This document shows, piece by piece, positions 46,362 to 55,938 of a DNA stretch of 64,000 nucleotides. Under the pieces are notes generated by a model, which saw only the letters and a program-made list of their open reading frames with translations, had not been told where the DNA came from and did no database searches. Origin of the DNA: Bradyrhizobium iriomotense (GTDB lineage: Bacteria; Pseudomonadota; Alphaproteobacteria; Rhizobiales; Xanthobacteraceae); the NCBI RefSeq assembly GCF_030160715.1, contig NZ_BSOW01000014.1, forward strand, positions 62,001 through 126,000, in the 5' to 3' direction. The first letter of the stretch is position 1. Each line of letters starts with the position of its first letter. Made by a program: the position numbers and the translations under genes.

Positions 46362-48458
46362 CTACGCCGCGCGGATCTTGCCGAGGAAGTCGCTGACCTG
46401 ATCGCCAAGCTGGCGGCTCTGCGCCTCGAGCAGTTCGGAGGCGTGCTTGACGTTGTCAGCGGCCGCGGCGGCCGCATCGGCATCGGTCTTCACGCCGGCG
46501 ATGTTGTCCGAGACGTTCTTGGTGCCCTGCGCGGCAAATTGCGTGCTGCGGGTGATCTCCTGGGTCGCCGCGCCCTGTTCCTGTACGGCAGCCGCAATCG
46601 CGGTTGCGACTTCGTTGACCTCGCCGATGATGCCGCCGATCGCCTGGATGGCGGTGATGGCATCGCCCGCGACCTTCTGGATGCCGGCGACCTGCTCGGA
46701 GATCTCCTCCGTCGCCTTGGCCGTCTGGGTGGCCAGCGATTTCACCTCGGAGGCGACCACGGCAAAACCGCGGCCGGCATCGCCGGCGCGTGCGGCCTCG
46801 ATCGTGGCGTTGAGCGCCAGGAGGTTGGTCTGCGCGGCAATCGTATTGATCAGGCCGACCACCTCGCCGATCCGGCTCGCGGAGGAGGCAAGCCCCTGCA
46901 CGGTGCCGTCGGTGTCGCGTGCCTGGCTGACCGCGCGGCTTGCGATGCCCGCGGCGTGCGCCGCCTGCTGGCTGATGTCGTTGATCGACGCGCTGAGCTC
47001 CTCGGCCGCCGAGGTCACGCTGTCCACGCTCATCGAGGCATCACCCGAGGCCTTGCCCGCGACCTGGACGCGCTCGTTGGTCTGACGCGAGACCGCGGAG
47101 AGATCGCCCGAGGTCTTGCGCATCTCGCCGGAGGCCTGGCTCAGTTCGTCCAGCGTCCTGCGCACGACGCTTTCGAACTCGCCGACATAGGCCTCGGTCG
47201 CGCGCTGGCGTGCCGCTGTGCCCGCATTGCGCTCGCGCTCCTGGGCTTCGATCGCGAGCTTGTCGGCCGCCTGCTGCTTGAAGGTTTCGAGCGCGCCGGC
47301 GAGGGCGCCGATCTCGTCGCGGCGATCGAGATAGCCGCCATCGACGGAGAGATCGCCGCCGGCGACCTTGAGCATGGCGTCGCGAATGTTATGCAGAGGG
47401 CGGATGACGCGGCGGGTGACGCCGATCATCGCGCCGACGGTCAGCACGAGTGCGAGGGTCAGCATCGCGATCTGCACCGCGAGCGCGTGGCTTGCGGCCG
47501 AGTATTGGGCGGCGGCATAGTCCCGCGCTTCATCCAGCGCGCGCTCGGCGACCGCCACCGCAGTACCCATGCGCTGCGCCGTCTGCGGCGTCCACTGATC
47601 GGCGGTCAGCTCGGTCTTGGAGCCGACCATGATCTGGTCGATCAACCGGTCGCGCAGCGCCAGGTAGTCCGGGTTGAAATAGGCGGCCTTGGCGGCGCTC
47701 ATGGCGTCCGCGAGCTGTGGCGAGAGCTGCATGCCGAGCGTTGCGGATTCCAGCCCGCTCCAGGAATTCTCGATCGCGCCGACCGATTTGGTGTAGGTCT
47801 GCTGCGCTTCCATCGGCAGGCTGCCGGTCGCCACGAGACCGGTCGCCACCAGGTCGGACGCTTCGCCGGCCGTGTTGCGGAGCAGCCATGCGGCCTGCTT
47901 GATCGACAGGAGCTGATCGATCAGCGGGTCGTTGTGATTGACGGCCGCCGTCAGGTTGGCGGAGATCTTTTCCAGCGTTGCCAGCAGCGCACCGGCGGCC
48001 TCGGTGTAGTCCTTTGCCAGATTCGGACGCCGCGCCTTCTTCGGCTTGCGCATGTCGTCCCAGGCATCGCTCTGGAGCGTGGTGAGCTTCTCGACCTCCC
48101 GGTTCAGCGCGCCCACCAGGGCCGCCTGCTCGGCAAACGGAATCGACGGCAGCAGCGCCGCTGCGGCGCGGATCGCCGGCATTTCGGCGTCGTGAATGCC
48201 GTGCAGGAATTTGTCGATCTCCGGCGAGACCGCGGCCTCGCCGTTGAGCACGCGCGGGGTCGACGAGCGGTCGGTGCGCAGATTGTGCATCGCCTTGAAG
48301 GCGTGGCTCGAAGCCTCGGCGACCGCCGCGATCTGGCTGGTTGCCCGCAGCCGCTCCCAGGATTGCCAGGCCGTTGTGACGAGTAGCCCGACGACGCAGG
48401 CTGCGAGCAAGGCGATGACGGACTGAAGCAGCGTCGAGACGCTCAAACGGCCAAGCAT
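46362..48458 (-). CDS. Methyl-accepting chemotaxis protein, copy 1
   Basis: 698 residues. First helix about 9-30 (LQSVIALLAACVVGLLVTTAW), a periplasmic sensing region (about 31-330) that is helical and all but unlike known ligands, and a second helix about 332-352 (IAMLTLALVLTVGAMIGV). A HAMP domain follows (about 353-405, RRVIRPLHNIRDAMLKVAGGDLSVDGG), then the signalling coiled coil with the core hairpin EVVGLINTIAAQTNLLALNATIEAARAGDAGRGFAVVASEVKSLA. The C-terminus FLGKIRAA lacks the NWETF-type CheR tether. The start at 48458 is at the first helix. It is followed upstream by a paralogue in tandem. Confidence 0.95.
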   Translation of the reverse strand: MLGRLSVSTLLQSVIALLAACVVGLLVTTAWQSWERLRATSQIAAVAEASSHAFKAMHNLRTDRSSTPRVLNGEAAVSPEIDKFLHGIHDAEMPAIRAAAALLPSIPFAEQAALVGALNREVEKLTTLQSDAWDDMRKPKKARRPNLAKDYTEAAGALLATLEKISANLTAAVNHNDPLIDQLLSIKQAAWLLRNTAGEASDLVATGLVATGSLPMEAQQTYTKSVGAIENSWSGLESATLGMQLSPQLADAMSAAKAAYFNPDYLALRDRLIDQIMVGSKTELTADQWTPQTAQRMGTAVAVAERALDEARDYAAAQYSAASHALAVQIAMLTLALVLTVGAMIGVTRRVIRPLHNIRDAMLKVAGGDLSVDGGYLDRRDEIGALAGALETFKQQAADKLAIEAQERERNAGTAARQRATEAYVGEFESVVRRTLDELSQASGEMRKTSGDLSAVSRQTNERVQVAGKASGDASMSVDSVTSAAEELSASINDISQQAAHAAGIASRAVSQARDTDGTVQGLASSASRIGEVVGLINTIAAQTNLLALNATIEAARAGDAGRGFAVVASEVKSLATQTAKATEEISEQVAGIQKVAGDAITAIQAIGGIIGEVNEVATAIAAAVQEQGAATQEITRSTQFAAQGTKNVSDNIAGVKTDADAAAAAADNVKHASELLEAQSRQLGDQVSDFLGKIRAA

Positions 48459-48605
48459 GACTGGAATCCCCCCGGAAGCCGCACATTCTTCGCAGAAGGG
48501 GATAAAGGAAGTTGTAACGCGCGGTGGTGGGTAGCCGGCGGGTTGTGGCGAGTTGGTCTGCGAGGCAAGGGCCGCGACGACCGGTTGGATGTTCATCTGC
48601 CGACC

Positions 48606-48723
48606 GTCGTCCTGGCGAAAGCCAGGACCCAACTCCGACTGCCAGCGTGGCGCGACGCTCGGACCAGCAGCCTGCCCATTGCAGAATTCGGTGGCTATGG
48701 TCCTGGCTTTCGCCAGGACGACT
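48606..48723. repeat. Palindromic repeat between tandem chemoreceptor genes
   Basis: GTCGTCCTGGCGAAAGCCAGGACCC at the left end, and GGTCCTGGCTTTCGCCAGGACGAC at the right end. It is a relative of the element at 23527-23653, with substitutions that keep both arms paired. It lies in the gap between the two chemoreceptor genes. Confidence 0.85.
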
Positions 48724-48747
48724 TCAAGGCTTGCAGTCCGTCGTCGC

Positions 48748-50841
48748 CTACGCCGCGCGGATCTTGCCGAGGAAATCCGTCACCTGGTTGCCGAGCTGCC
48801 GGCTCTGGGTCTCCAGCGTTTCCGAGGCGTGCTTGACGTTGTCGGCCGCGGCGGCGGCGGCATCTGCATCGGCTTTGACGCCGGTGATGTTGTCCGAGAC
48901 GTTCCTGGTGCCCTGCGCGGCAAATTGCGTGCTGCGGGTGATCTCCTGCGTCGCCGCGCCCTGCTGCTGGACGGCGGCGGCAATCGCGGTGGCGACCTCG
49001 TTGACCTCGCCGATGATGCCGCCGATCGCCTGGATCGCGTTGATGGCATCGCCGGCGACCTTCTGGATGTCGGAGATCTGCTCGGAGATTTCGTCCGTCG
49101 CTTTCGCGGTCTGGCTCGCCAGTGACTTCACTTCGGAGGCAACCACGGCGAAGCCGCGGCCGGCTTCGCCGGCCCGCGCAGCTTCGATCGTGGCGTTGAG
49201 GGCGAGCAGGTTCGTCTGCGCGGCAATGGTGTTGATCAGGCCGACCACCTCGCCGATGCGTCCCGCCGATTTCGCCAGGCCCTGCACGGTGCCGTCGGTC
49301 TCCCGCGCCTGACCGACCGCGCGGCTGGCGATGCCCGCGGCGTGCGCCGCCTGCTGGCTGATGTCGTTGATCGAGGCACTGAGCTCTTCGGCAGCAGCGG
49401 CCACGCTGTCGACGCTCATCGAGGCGTCGTTGGAGGCCTTGCCGGCGACCTGGACGCGGTCGTTGGTCTGGCGCGAGACCGCGGAGAGATCGCCCGACGT
49501 CTTGCGCATTTCTCCGGAGGCCTCACCCAGCTCGCCAAGTGTCCTGCGGATGACGCCCTCGAACTCGCCGACATAGGTTTCGATCGCGCGCTGACGTGTC
49601 GCGGCGCCTGTATTGCGCTCGCGCTCCTGCGCCTCGATCGTCAGCTTGTCATTGGCCTGCCGCTTGAATGTCTCCAGAGCGCCGGCCAGCGCGCCGATCT
49701 CGTCCTGGCGGTCGAGATAGCCAGAGTCGACCGAGAGATCGCCGCCGGCGACCTTCAGCATGGCGTCGCGGATCGCATGCAGCGGGGTGATGACGCGGCG
49801 GGTCACCACCATGATCGCGCCGACGGCAAGGCCGATCGCGAGCACCAGAAGTGAGAGCTGCATGATGAGCGCATGTTGGGCTGCGGCGCGCTGGTCCAGC
49901 GTATGGCTCTTGGCCGCGTCGAGTGCGGTTTCGGCCACGGCAACGGCGCTGGCGAGGCGCCCCACCGTCACCGGTGTCCACTGGTTCGCCGTCATTTCAG
50001 CCTTCTCGCCATTGGCGAGCATATTGGCGAGGCGATCGCGAAGGGCCAGATATTGCGGATCGAAATAGGCGGCCTTGACTGCAGTCAAGGCCGAGGACAG
50101 GGCCGGCGGCAGTTGCATGCCCGACGCCGACAATTCCAGTGCCTTCCACATCGCGGTCGTGCCGCCGACATATTGGGTATAGGCGAGGCGGACGTCTGGC
50201 GTGATGCGACCGGCGTTGAGCCCGGTCGAGATGATCAGCGACGCCTCACCCGCGGTGTTGCGCAGCAGCCAGGCGTTTTGCTTGATCGACAGCAACTGGT
50301 CGATCATCGCGTCCTGGTGATTGACGGTTGCGGCCAGGACGTTCGATAGCTTGTCCAGCGTCTCCAGCAGGCTGCCCGTCGTTTCCATATATTCCTTGGC
50401 AAGGCCCGCGCGGCGTTGTTCCTTCGGCTTGGCCACCTCGTCCCAGAACTGCTTCTGCTCCTCGCCGAGCAGGTTGAACAGCCGCGCCAGCTCCGGCACC
50501 AGCGTGGCCGATTGCGCGAACTCCATGGTCGGCAGCAGGTCGAGCGCGCGCGCCATCGCCGGCATCTCGGTCTCGCGCAGCGAGCGCAGATATTTCTCGA
50601 TCTCGCCGTCCATCGGCTCGGTCGCGCCCAAGAGGCGATTGGTGGTCGAGCGGTCGGTGCGCAGATTGTGCATCGCCTTGAAGAGATCGGCCGAAGCGTC
50701 GGCGATTTGCGAGATGCGGTTGGCGGTCTTGAGGCGGTCCCAGGACTCGAGGGCGGTGAGCGACAGGGCAATCACCACGCAGACCGACGTGCTCGCGATC
50801 ACCGCCTTGAGCAGCGCGGATACGGTCAGACGGTTGAGCAT
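48748..50841 (-). CDS. Methyl-accepting chemotaxis protein, copy 2
   Basis: 697 residues, a tandem paralogue of the gene at 46362. Same layout: first helix about 11-30 (LLKAVIASTSVCVVIALSLTAL), periplasmic helical domain, second helix about 330-352 (LSLLVLAIGLAVGAIMVVTRRVITPLHAI), HAMP and signalling domain. Long identical blocks are shared in the signalling part (such as HAAGIASRAV, ARETDGTVQGLA, RIGEVVGLINTIAAQTNLL), with much weaker matches in the periplasmic part, so ligands may differ. The C-terminus FLGKIRAA is also without a CheR tether. Both are leftward, with 289 bp between genes. Confidence 0.95.
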   Translation of the reverse strand: MLNRLTVSALLKAVIASTSVCVVIALSLTALESWDRLKTANRISQIADASADLFKAMHNLRTDRSTTNRLLGATEPMDGEIEKYLRSLRETEMPAMARALDLLPTMEFAQSATLVPELARLFNLLGEEQKQFWDEVAKPKEQRRAGLAKEYMETTGSLLETLDKLSNVLAATVNHQDAMIDQLLSIKQNAWLLRNTAGEASLIISTGLNAGRITPDVRLAYTQYVGGTTAMWKALELSASGMQLPPALSSALTAVKAAYFDPQYLALRDRLANMLANGEKAEMTANQWTPVTVGRLASAVAVAETALDAAKSHTLDQRAAAQHALIMQLSLLVLAIGLAVGAIMVVTRRVITPLHAIRDAMLKVAGGDLSVDSGYLDRQDEIGALAGALETFKRQANDKLTIEAQERERNTGAATRQRAIETYVGEFEGVIRRTLGELGEASGEMRKTSGDLSAVSRQTNDRVQVAGKASNDASMSVDSVAAAAEELSASINDISQQAAHAAGIASRAVGQARETDGTVQGLAKSAGRIGEVVGLINTIAAQTNLLALNATIEAARAGEAGRGFAVVASEVKSLASQTAKATDEISEQISDIQKVAGDAINAIQAIGGIIGEVNEVATAIAAAVQQQGAATQEITRSTQFAAQGTRNVSDNITGVKADADAAAAAADNVKHASETLETQSRQLGNQVTDFLGKIRAA

Positions 50842-51107
50842 CGAAGTCCCCCAATTCCCATTTCAAAGTTCGGGAAGCAGCGCCCCGACAATGGAGACAG
50901 GGAGCGGCGGTCCTCAAATCAGCAATGCCGCCTGCGGTGCGGCGCAAACGTTTCGGCATTTGGAAGCAAAAGGGTAAAGTTTTAACCAGTGGCTCTGTTG
51001 GTAGAAATACGTATTTACTAGAAGTTGTAATGGGTTGCTTGAATGGAACCGAAGCGGCGGGCACGGCGTTAGGAATTCGTTAGCAATTTGCCTGAAGGGG
51101 GCCTCCG

Positions 51108-51263
51108 ATGCTCGTCGGCGTACTCGTTACTTTTCTCGTCATCATCCTCGTTCTTTATCTCATCAACATGCTGCCGATGGACGGCCGCGCGAAGCAGATC
51201 GCACGCGTCATCGTCATCATCATCGGCATCGTCTCGCTGCTGAAATATCTCGCGGTGTTCTAG
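51108..51263 (+). CDS. Thivi_2564-type small membrane protein
   Basis: 51 residues: MLVGVLVTFLVIILVLYLIN, then MLPMDGRAKQIARV, then VIIIGIVSLLKYLAVF. This gives two hydrophobic helices joined by a short charged loop with a conserved PMDGRAKQ motif. I recognise the sequence as a small membrane-protein family of unknown role, annotated under the name Thivi_2564. The start is 8 nt after a GGGGG run. It is rightward, lying in the gap between the chemoreceptors and glcB. Confidence 0.75.
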   Translation: MLVGVLVTFLVIILVLYLINMLPMDGRAKQIARVIVIIIGIVSLLKYLAVF

Positions 51264-51272
51264 GCGGGAAGC

Positions 51273-51348
51273 GTAGCCCGGATGAACGCAGCGATATCCG
51301 GGATGCCTCAATGACAGTCCCGGATCTCGCTTCGCTCATCCGGGCTAC
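51273..51348. repeat. Palindromic repeat, GTAGCCCGGATGA type
   Basis: GTAGCCCGGATGA (left) and TCATCCGGGCTAC (right) match perfectly over 13 bp. The inner part also has GATATCCGGGAT against GTCCCGGATCTC. It lies just after the small membrane-protein gene; this REP-like motif is common in alphaproteobacteria. Confidence 0.8.
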
Positions 51349-51371
51349 AGGCTACCGGACTTTGCAACGAG

Positions 51372-51398
51372 AAAGCCCCGGCGCTCGGCCGGGGCTTT
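51372..51398. terminator. Bidirectional intrinsic terminator
   Basis: AAAGCCCCGGC-GCTCG-GCCGGGGCTTT: perfect stem with A/T tracts at both ends. It ends glcB (leftward) and the small membrane-protein gene (rightward). T tracts are short, so strength is moderate. Confidence 0.85.
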
Positions 51399-51421
51399 CG
51401 GTGTTTCGACTGGTGCGGCTA

Positions 51422-53587
51422 TCAGCCCGCAGCCTTGGCCTCGCGGCGACGTGCGGTGAGGATGTACTCGGTGTAGCCGTTCGGCTGCGTGCGGCCCTTG
51501 AAAACGAGGTCGCAAGCGGCCTTGAAGGCGACGCCGTCGAATGACGGTGCCATCGGCTTGTAGAGTGCATCGCCGGCATTCTGCTTGTCGACGACGACGG
51601 CCATGCGCTTGAGCGACTCCATCACCTGCCCTTCGGTGATGACGCCCTGATGCAGCCAGTTGGCGAGATGCTGGCTGGAGATGCGCAAGGTGGCGCGGTC
51701 TTCCATCAGGCCGACGTCGTGAATGTCAGGGACCTTGGAGCAGCCGACGCCCTGGTCGATCCAGCGCACGACGTAACCCAGAATGCCCTGGCAGTTGTTG
51801 TCGATCTCCTGCTTGACGTCATCGGGCGCCCAGTTCGACTTCGACACCGGAATGGTGAGAATGTCGGAGAGCTTTGCGCGGGGGCCACCCTTGGTGAGCT
51901 CCTGCTGGCGCGCGATGACGTTGACCTGGTGGTAGTGCAGCGCGTGCAGGGTCGCTGCGGTCGGCGAGGGCACCCAGGCGGTGGTGGCGCCGGCCTGTGG
52001 ATGCGCGAGCTTCTGTTGCAGCATGTCCGCCATCTTGTCGGGCGCCGCCCACATGCCCTTGCCGATCTGGGCGTGGCCGGGCAGGCCGTCGATCAGGCCC
52101 ATGTCGACGTTCCAGTCCTCATAGGCCTTGATCCAAGCCTGTGCCTTCATCTCGTTCTTGCGGATCATCGGACCCGCTTCCATCGAGGTGTGGATCTCGT
52201 CGCCGGTGCGGTCGAGGAAGCCGGTGTTGATGAAGACGATGCGCTTGGACGCCTGCTGAATGCAGGCCTTGAGGTTGACGGTGGTGCGTCGCTCCTCGTC
52301 CATGATGCCGACCTTGAGCGTGTTCTCCGGCAACGCCAGCATCTTCTCGACGCGGCCGAAGATTTCGCAGGTCAGCGCGACCTCGTCCGGGCCGTGCATC
52401 TTCGGCTTGACGATGTAGACCGAGCCGGTGCGGCTGTTCTTGCTCTTGGAGAGACCCTTGAGGTCGTGGATCGCAAGCAGGCCAGTGACGGCGGCATCGA
52501 GCAGGCCCTCCGGAATCTCCTCGCCCGACTCGTCGAGCACCGCGTCGGTGAACATGTGGTGACCGCAATTGCGGATCAAGAGCAGGCTGCGGCCATGCAG
52601 CTTCACGTCGCCCTTGCCGTCCGGCGTCTTGTAGCTGCGGTCGGTGTTGAGCGCGCGCGTCAGCGTCTTGCCGCCCTTCTCGAAATCCGCCGACAGCGTG
52701 CCGTTCATCAGCCCGAGCGTGTTGCGGTAGACAAGCACCTTGTCCTCGGCATCGACGGCTGCGACGGAGTCTTCCATGTCGAGGATGGTGGAGACGGCAG
52801 CCTCCATGATCATGTCGGCGACGCCGGCCGGATCGTCCTTGCCGATCGTGTTGCTGCGATCGACCTTCACCTCGACATGCAGGCCGTTGTTCACGAGCAG
52901 CACCGCGGACGGCGCCGCCGCGTCGCCCTGGAAGCCCGCGAACTGCGCGGCGTTCTTCAGCGCGGTGGCGTTGCCGCTCTTCAGCTTCACCGCGAGCTGG
53001 CCGGCGACCACGCTATAGGCGGTGACGTCGGTGTGGCTGCCGGTCGCGAGCGGCACGGCGGCATCGAGGAAGGCTTTCGCTTTTGCAATGACCTTGTCGC
53101 CGCGCGCCTTGCTGTAGCCCTTGGCGGTGTCGGCCGCGTCATGCGGGATCGCGTCGGTGCCATAGAAAGCGTCATAGAGCGAGCCCCAGCGCGCATTCGC
53201 AGCGTTCAGCGCGTAGCGCGCATTGGTGAGCGGCACGACGAGCTGCGGCCCGCAGATCTTGCCGATCTCCTCGTCGACATCAGCGGTCTCGACCTTCTGC
53301 GTTGAAGGCTCGGGCAACAGATAGCCGATCTCCTTCAGGAAGGCGGTATAGGCATTGATGTCGAACGGCTTGCCTTTGTTCGTGCGATGCCAATCGTCGA
53401 TCTTGGCCTGCAAGCTGTCGCGAACCGCGAGCAGTGCGCGGTTCTTGGGACCCAGATCCTTCACGATCGCGGCAAGCCCGGCCCAGAACGTATCAGGCGC
53501 GATCCCCGTCTTCGGGGCCGCTTCCTTCGCGATGAAGTCGAAGAGAACAGGGGCGATCTTCAAACCATGGGCGTCGTGGCGTTTCAT
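51422..53587 (-). CDS. glcB: Malate synthase G
   Basis: 721 residues, normal for the single-domain-insert G form. Joins glyoxylate and acetyl-CoA to malate, the second step of the glyoxylate bypass. Family segments seen: VSTILDMEDSVAAVDAEDKVLVYRN (Mg2+/active-site acidic residues), IYVKPKMHGPDEVAL-like SVYIVKPKMHGPDEVALTC, VGIMDEERRTTVNLKACIQ and VNTGFLDRTGDEIHTSM-like FINTGFLDRTGDEIHTSMEAG. The C-terminal catalytic Asp is expected near DQGVGCSKVPDIHDVGLMEDRATLRIS. The start at 53587 begins MKRHDAHGLKIAP; the 22-residue frame upstream is unlike the family. No aceA is in the window. Confidence 0.96.
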   Translation of the reverse strand: MKRHDAHGLKIAPVLFDFIAKEAAPKTGIAPDTFWAGLAAIVKDLGPKNRALLAVRDSLQAKIDDWHRTNKGKPFDINAYTAFLKEIGYLLPEPSTQKVETADVDEEIGKICGPQLVVPLTNARYALNAANARWGSLYDAFYGTDAIPHDAADTAKGYSKARGDKVIAKAKAFLDAAVPLATGSHTDVTAYSVVAGQLAVKLKSGNATALKNAAQFAGFQGDAAAPSAVLLVNNGLHVEVKVDRSNTIGKDDPAGVADMIMEAAVSTILDMEDSVAAVDAEDKVLVYRNTLGLMNGTLSADFEKGGKTLTRALNTDRSYKTPDGKGDVKLHGRSLLLIRNCGHHMFTDAVLDESGEEIPEGLLDAAVTGLLAIHDLKGLSKSKNSRTGSVYIVKPKMHGPDEVALTCEIFGRVEKMLALPENTLKVGIMDEERRTTVNLKACIQQASKRIVFINTGFLDRTGDEIHTSMEAGPMIRKNEMKAQAWIKAYEDWNVDMGLIDGLPGHAQIGKGMWAAPDKMADMLQQKLAHPQAGATTAWVPSPTAATLHALHYHQVNVIARQQELTKGGPRAKLSDILTIPVSKSNWAPDDVKQEIDNNCQGILGYVVRWIDQGVGCSKVPDIHDVGLMEDRATLRISSQHLANWLHQGVITEGQVMESLKRMAVVVDKQNAGDALYKPMAPSFDGVAFKAACDLVFKGRTQPNGYTEYILTARRREAKAAG

Positions 53588-53999
53588 GAGGGGCTTTCTT
53601 GTTGGAAATGGCGTTTTTTGGCTGGTTTCGGGTCCGAAAGCAGCAAAATGCATCCGCCGCCGGCGGGTTTCGGGCCCCTATTAGCCTCAAAACCGGGGCC
53701 GTGAGAAGGCCCCTAAAGGTCTGTCAAAATGTCAAGGCGAGGTGTGGGACGCAGCTCGTTTTACACGATCGAGCCCGGCTCCGCGCCACGCGCACAGCAG
53801 CGCTCCCTCCCCCCTTGCGGGGGAGGGCGGGGGAGAGGGGTAGCCCAGGAAAAGGTGTGCCCGTAGTCGACGACGAAATCAGTTCGTGCTGATCGAGAGA
53901 GTCCTCGTGTGGACCCCTCTCCCTAACCCTCCCCCGCCAGGGGGGAGGGAACGCACTGCCCTGCGAGGATGCAGCGAGCGAGCCAGCGAAAGCAGCTGC
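53588..53999. other. Intergenic region between glcB and cysNC
   Basis: No gene. On the left is the promoter side of glcB. In the middle is a long palindromic repeat (next entry). It separates two leftward transcription units. Confidence 0.5.
53803..53951. repeat. Palindromic repeat, CTCCCTCCCCCCTTGCGGGGGAGGG type
   Basis: The left end forms a small hairpin of its own (CTCCC..CTTGCGGGGGAGG) then GGGGGAGAGGGGTAG. The right part gives ACCCCTCTCCCTAACCCTCCCCCGCC, complementary to the left half, then GGGGGGAGGGA. The two halves can pair to make a large hairpin. It is the common rhizobial intergenic repeat type. Confidence 0.85.
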
Positions 54000-55916
54000 T
54001 CAAATATTCGCGGCGAGATCCACGACTTCGTCGAACAGCACGCCGCTTGTCTTCAGCATCTGTTCGATCGCGTCCGTCGCATCCGAGACCGAGTGCGTCG
54101 AGGTGTCGATCGTCAGCTCGGCGCCTTGCGGCGGCTGGTAGTCGTTGCCGATGCCGGTGAACGACTGAAGTGCGCCAGAGCGGGCCTTGGCGTAGTGCCC
54201 CTTGGGATCGCGGCTCTCGCAGACTTCCGCAGGCGTCGCGACGTAGATCTCGCGGAACGTCGTGTCGGCGATGCGGCGTGCCGTGGCGCGGTCCTCGCGG
54301 GCGGGCGAGACGGCGGCGACGATCGCGATGTGACCGTTGCGCGCCAGGTGCGTCGCGACCTCGGCGAGGCGGCGGATGTTCTCGCTACGATCGGCGGAGG
54401 AGAAGCCGAGATCGCTGTTCAGGCCAGCGCGCAGCGTGTCGCCGTCGAGCAGGATCGGCGAGCCGCCATTGGTGAATAGACGGCGCTCGAGCGCTTTGGC
54501 CAGCGTCGACTTGCCTGAGGCGGGAAGGCCGGTGAGCCAGACCACGGCGCCGTTGTGCTGATAACGCGCGGAGCGCTCGTCGGGGCGGAGTGCGGACTCC
54601 ACCGGCACGATGTCGACGGGTACGGCGCGCTGGCCGGCATCCACCGACAGCACGAGGCCGCCGCCGGCGATGCGGCCGGACACCTCGATGACGAGGCGGC
54701 CGGTGCGCGGGTTCTCGGTATAGGGATCGGTGGCAATCGGATTCGAAAGAGAAATGTCGATCTCGCCGACATGGTTGCGGCCGATCGCCTTGTTCTCGCT
54801 GCTTTCGAGCTCGCCGGGATCGACCGCCTTCTCGATGGCAACGACCGTAGCGCGGCTTTCCTTCGGCCCGCAGCGCACCAGGAGCTGATCGCCCTTGGCA
54901 AGCGGCTTGTCGTGCAGCCAGAAGATGCGCGCGCGCAGGCGGCGCGTCTCGCGCGGCGCTGCGCCCGCATGTGCGATGATGTCACCGCGCTCGATGAACA
55001 GCTCGCGGTCGAGCGTAATGCCGACCGAGCGGCCGGCGCCCTGCCGAGCGGCGACGGGCGTCACCGGCCAGCTTTCGACCGTCTTGATCTTGGCGATCTT
55101 GCCGGCGGGCATGATCACGATCTCGTCGCCGGCAACCAGGCTGCCGGACTCGATGCGGCCGGCGACGATGCGGCGATCGTCGAACTTGTAGATCGCCTGC
55201 ACGGGCAGACGCAGCGCGAGGGCCTCCAGCGGCCGCGCCGGCTCGAGCCGGTCGAGCGCCTCGACGACGGTTGGGCCCTTGTACCAGCCGATGCGGTTGG
55301 TTCGCTCGGCGACACCGTCGCCGTCGCGCGCCGAAATCGGGATCACCGCCGTCGGCGTGACGCCAAGGCCCTTCAGATGCGCCGAAATCTCGTCGCTGAT
55401 CTCCTTGAAGCGACCGGCGCTGAAATCGACGCGGTCCATCTTGTTGACGACGATCGCGACCTGCTTCACGCCGAGCAGATGGAGGAGATAGCCGTGCCGG
55501 CGGGTCTGGTCGCGCACGCCTTCCAGGGCGTCGATGATCAGCACCGCGCCGTCGGCCTGCGAGGCGCCGGTGATCATGTTGCGCAAGAATTCCGCGTGGC
55601 CGGGCGCGTCGATCAAAACGATGTCGCGCGAATTGGTGCGGAAGCGGATCTGCGTGGTGTCGATGGTGATGCCCTGGTCGCGCTCGGTCTGGAGCGCGTC
55701 GAGCAGGAACGACCATTCGAAGGGCATGCCGCGCCGCGCGCTGACGGCCTTGAGCATCTCGAGCTTGCCCTCGGGCAGGCTGCCGGTCTCATGCAGCAGG
55801 CGGCCGACCAGCGTCGACTTGCCGTGGTCGACATGGCCGACGATGACGATGCGGACCTGCGGACGCGTGGTGCCGTTCGGAGTTGCCGGCGTAGCAGAGG
55901 TGACGATCATGTTCAT
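54000..55916 (-). CDS. cysN: Bifunctional sulfate adenylyltransferase large subunit/APS kinase
   Basis: 638 residues, a fusion of CysN and CysC. The N-terminal GTPase (about 20-235) drives APS formation with CysD: P-loop GHVDHGKST, switch-2 DAPGHAEF, NKMD. Beta-barrel domains 2 and 3 follow to about 445. The C-terminal APS kinase has Walker A GLPASGKSTLAK (about 464-475), DGDTLRAGLNSDLGF and the FREIYV-T-PAEVCESRDPKGHYAKARSG segment, so it can make PAPS. The fused form (NodQ type) is common in rhizobia. It lies 22 bp downstream of cysD, in one operon. Confidence 0.95.
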   Translation of the reverse strand: MNMIVTSATPATPNGTTRPQVRIVIVGHVDHGKSTLVGRLLHETGSLPEGKLEMLKAVSARRGMPFEWSFLLDALQTERDQGITIDTTQIRFRTNSRDIVLIDAPGHAEFLRNMITGASQADGAVLIIDALEGVRDQTRRHGYLLHLLGVKQVAIVVNKMDRVDFSAGRFKEISDEISAHLKGLGVTPTAVIPISARDGDGVAERTNRIGWYKGPTVVEALDRLEPARPLEALALRLPVQAIYKFDDRRIVAGRIESGSLVAGDEIVIMPAGKIAKIKTVESWPVTPVAARQGAGRSVGITLDRELFIERGDIIAHAGAAPRETRRLRARIFWLHDKPLAKGDQLLVRCGPKESRATVVAIEKAVDPGELESSENKAIGRNHVGEIDISLSNPIATDPYTENPRTGRLVIEVSGRIAGGGLVLSVDAGQRAVPVDIVPVESALRPDERSARYQHNGAVVWLTGLPASGKSTLAKALERRLFTNGGSPILLDGDTLRAGLNSDLGFSSADRSENIRRLAEVATHLARNGHIAIVAAVSPAREDRATARRIADTTFREIYVATPAEVCESRDPKGHYAKARSGALQSFTGIGNDYQPPQGAELTIDTSTHSVSDATDAIEQMLKTSGVLFDEVVDLAANI

Positions 55917-55938
55917 TGCCGCGTTGCGTCCTCAGGAA

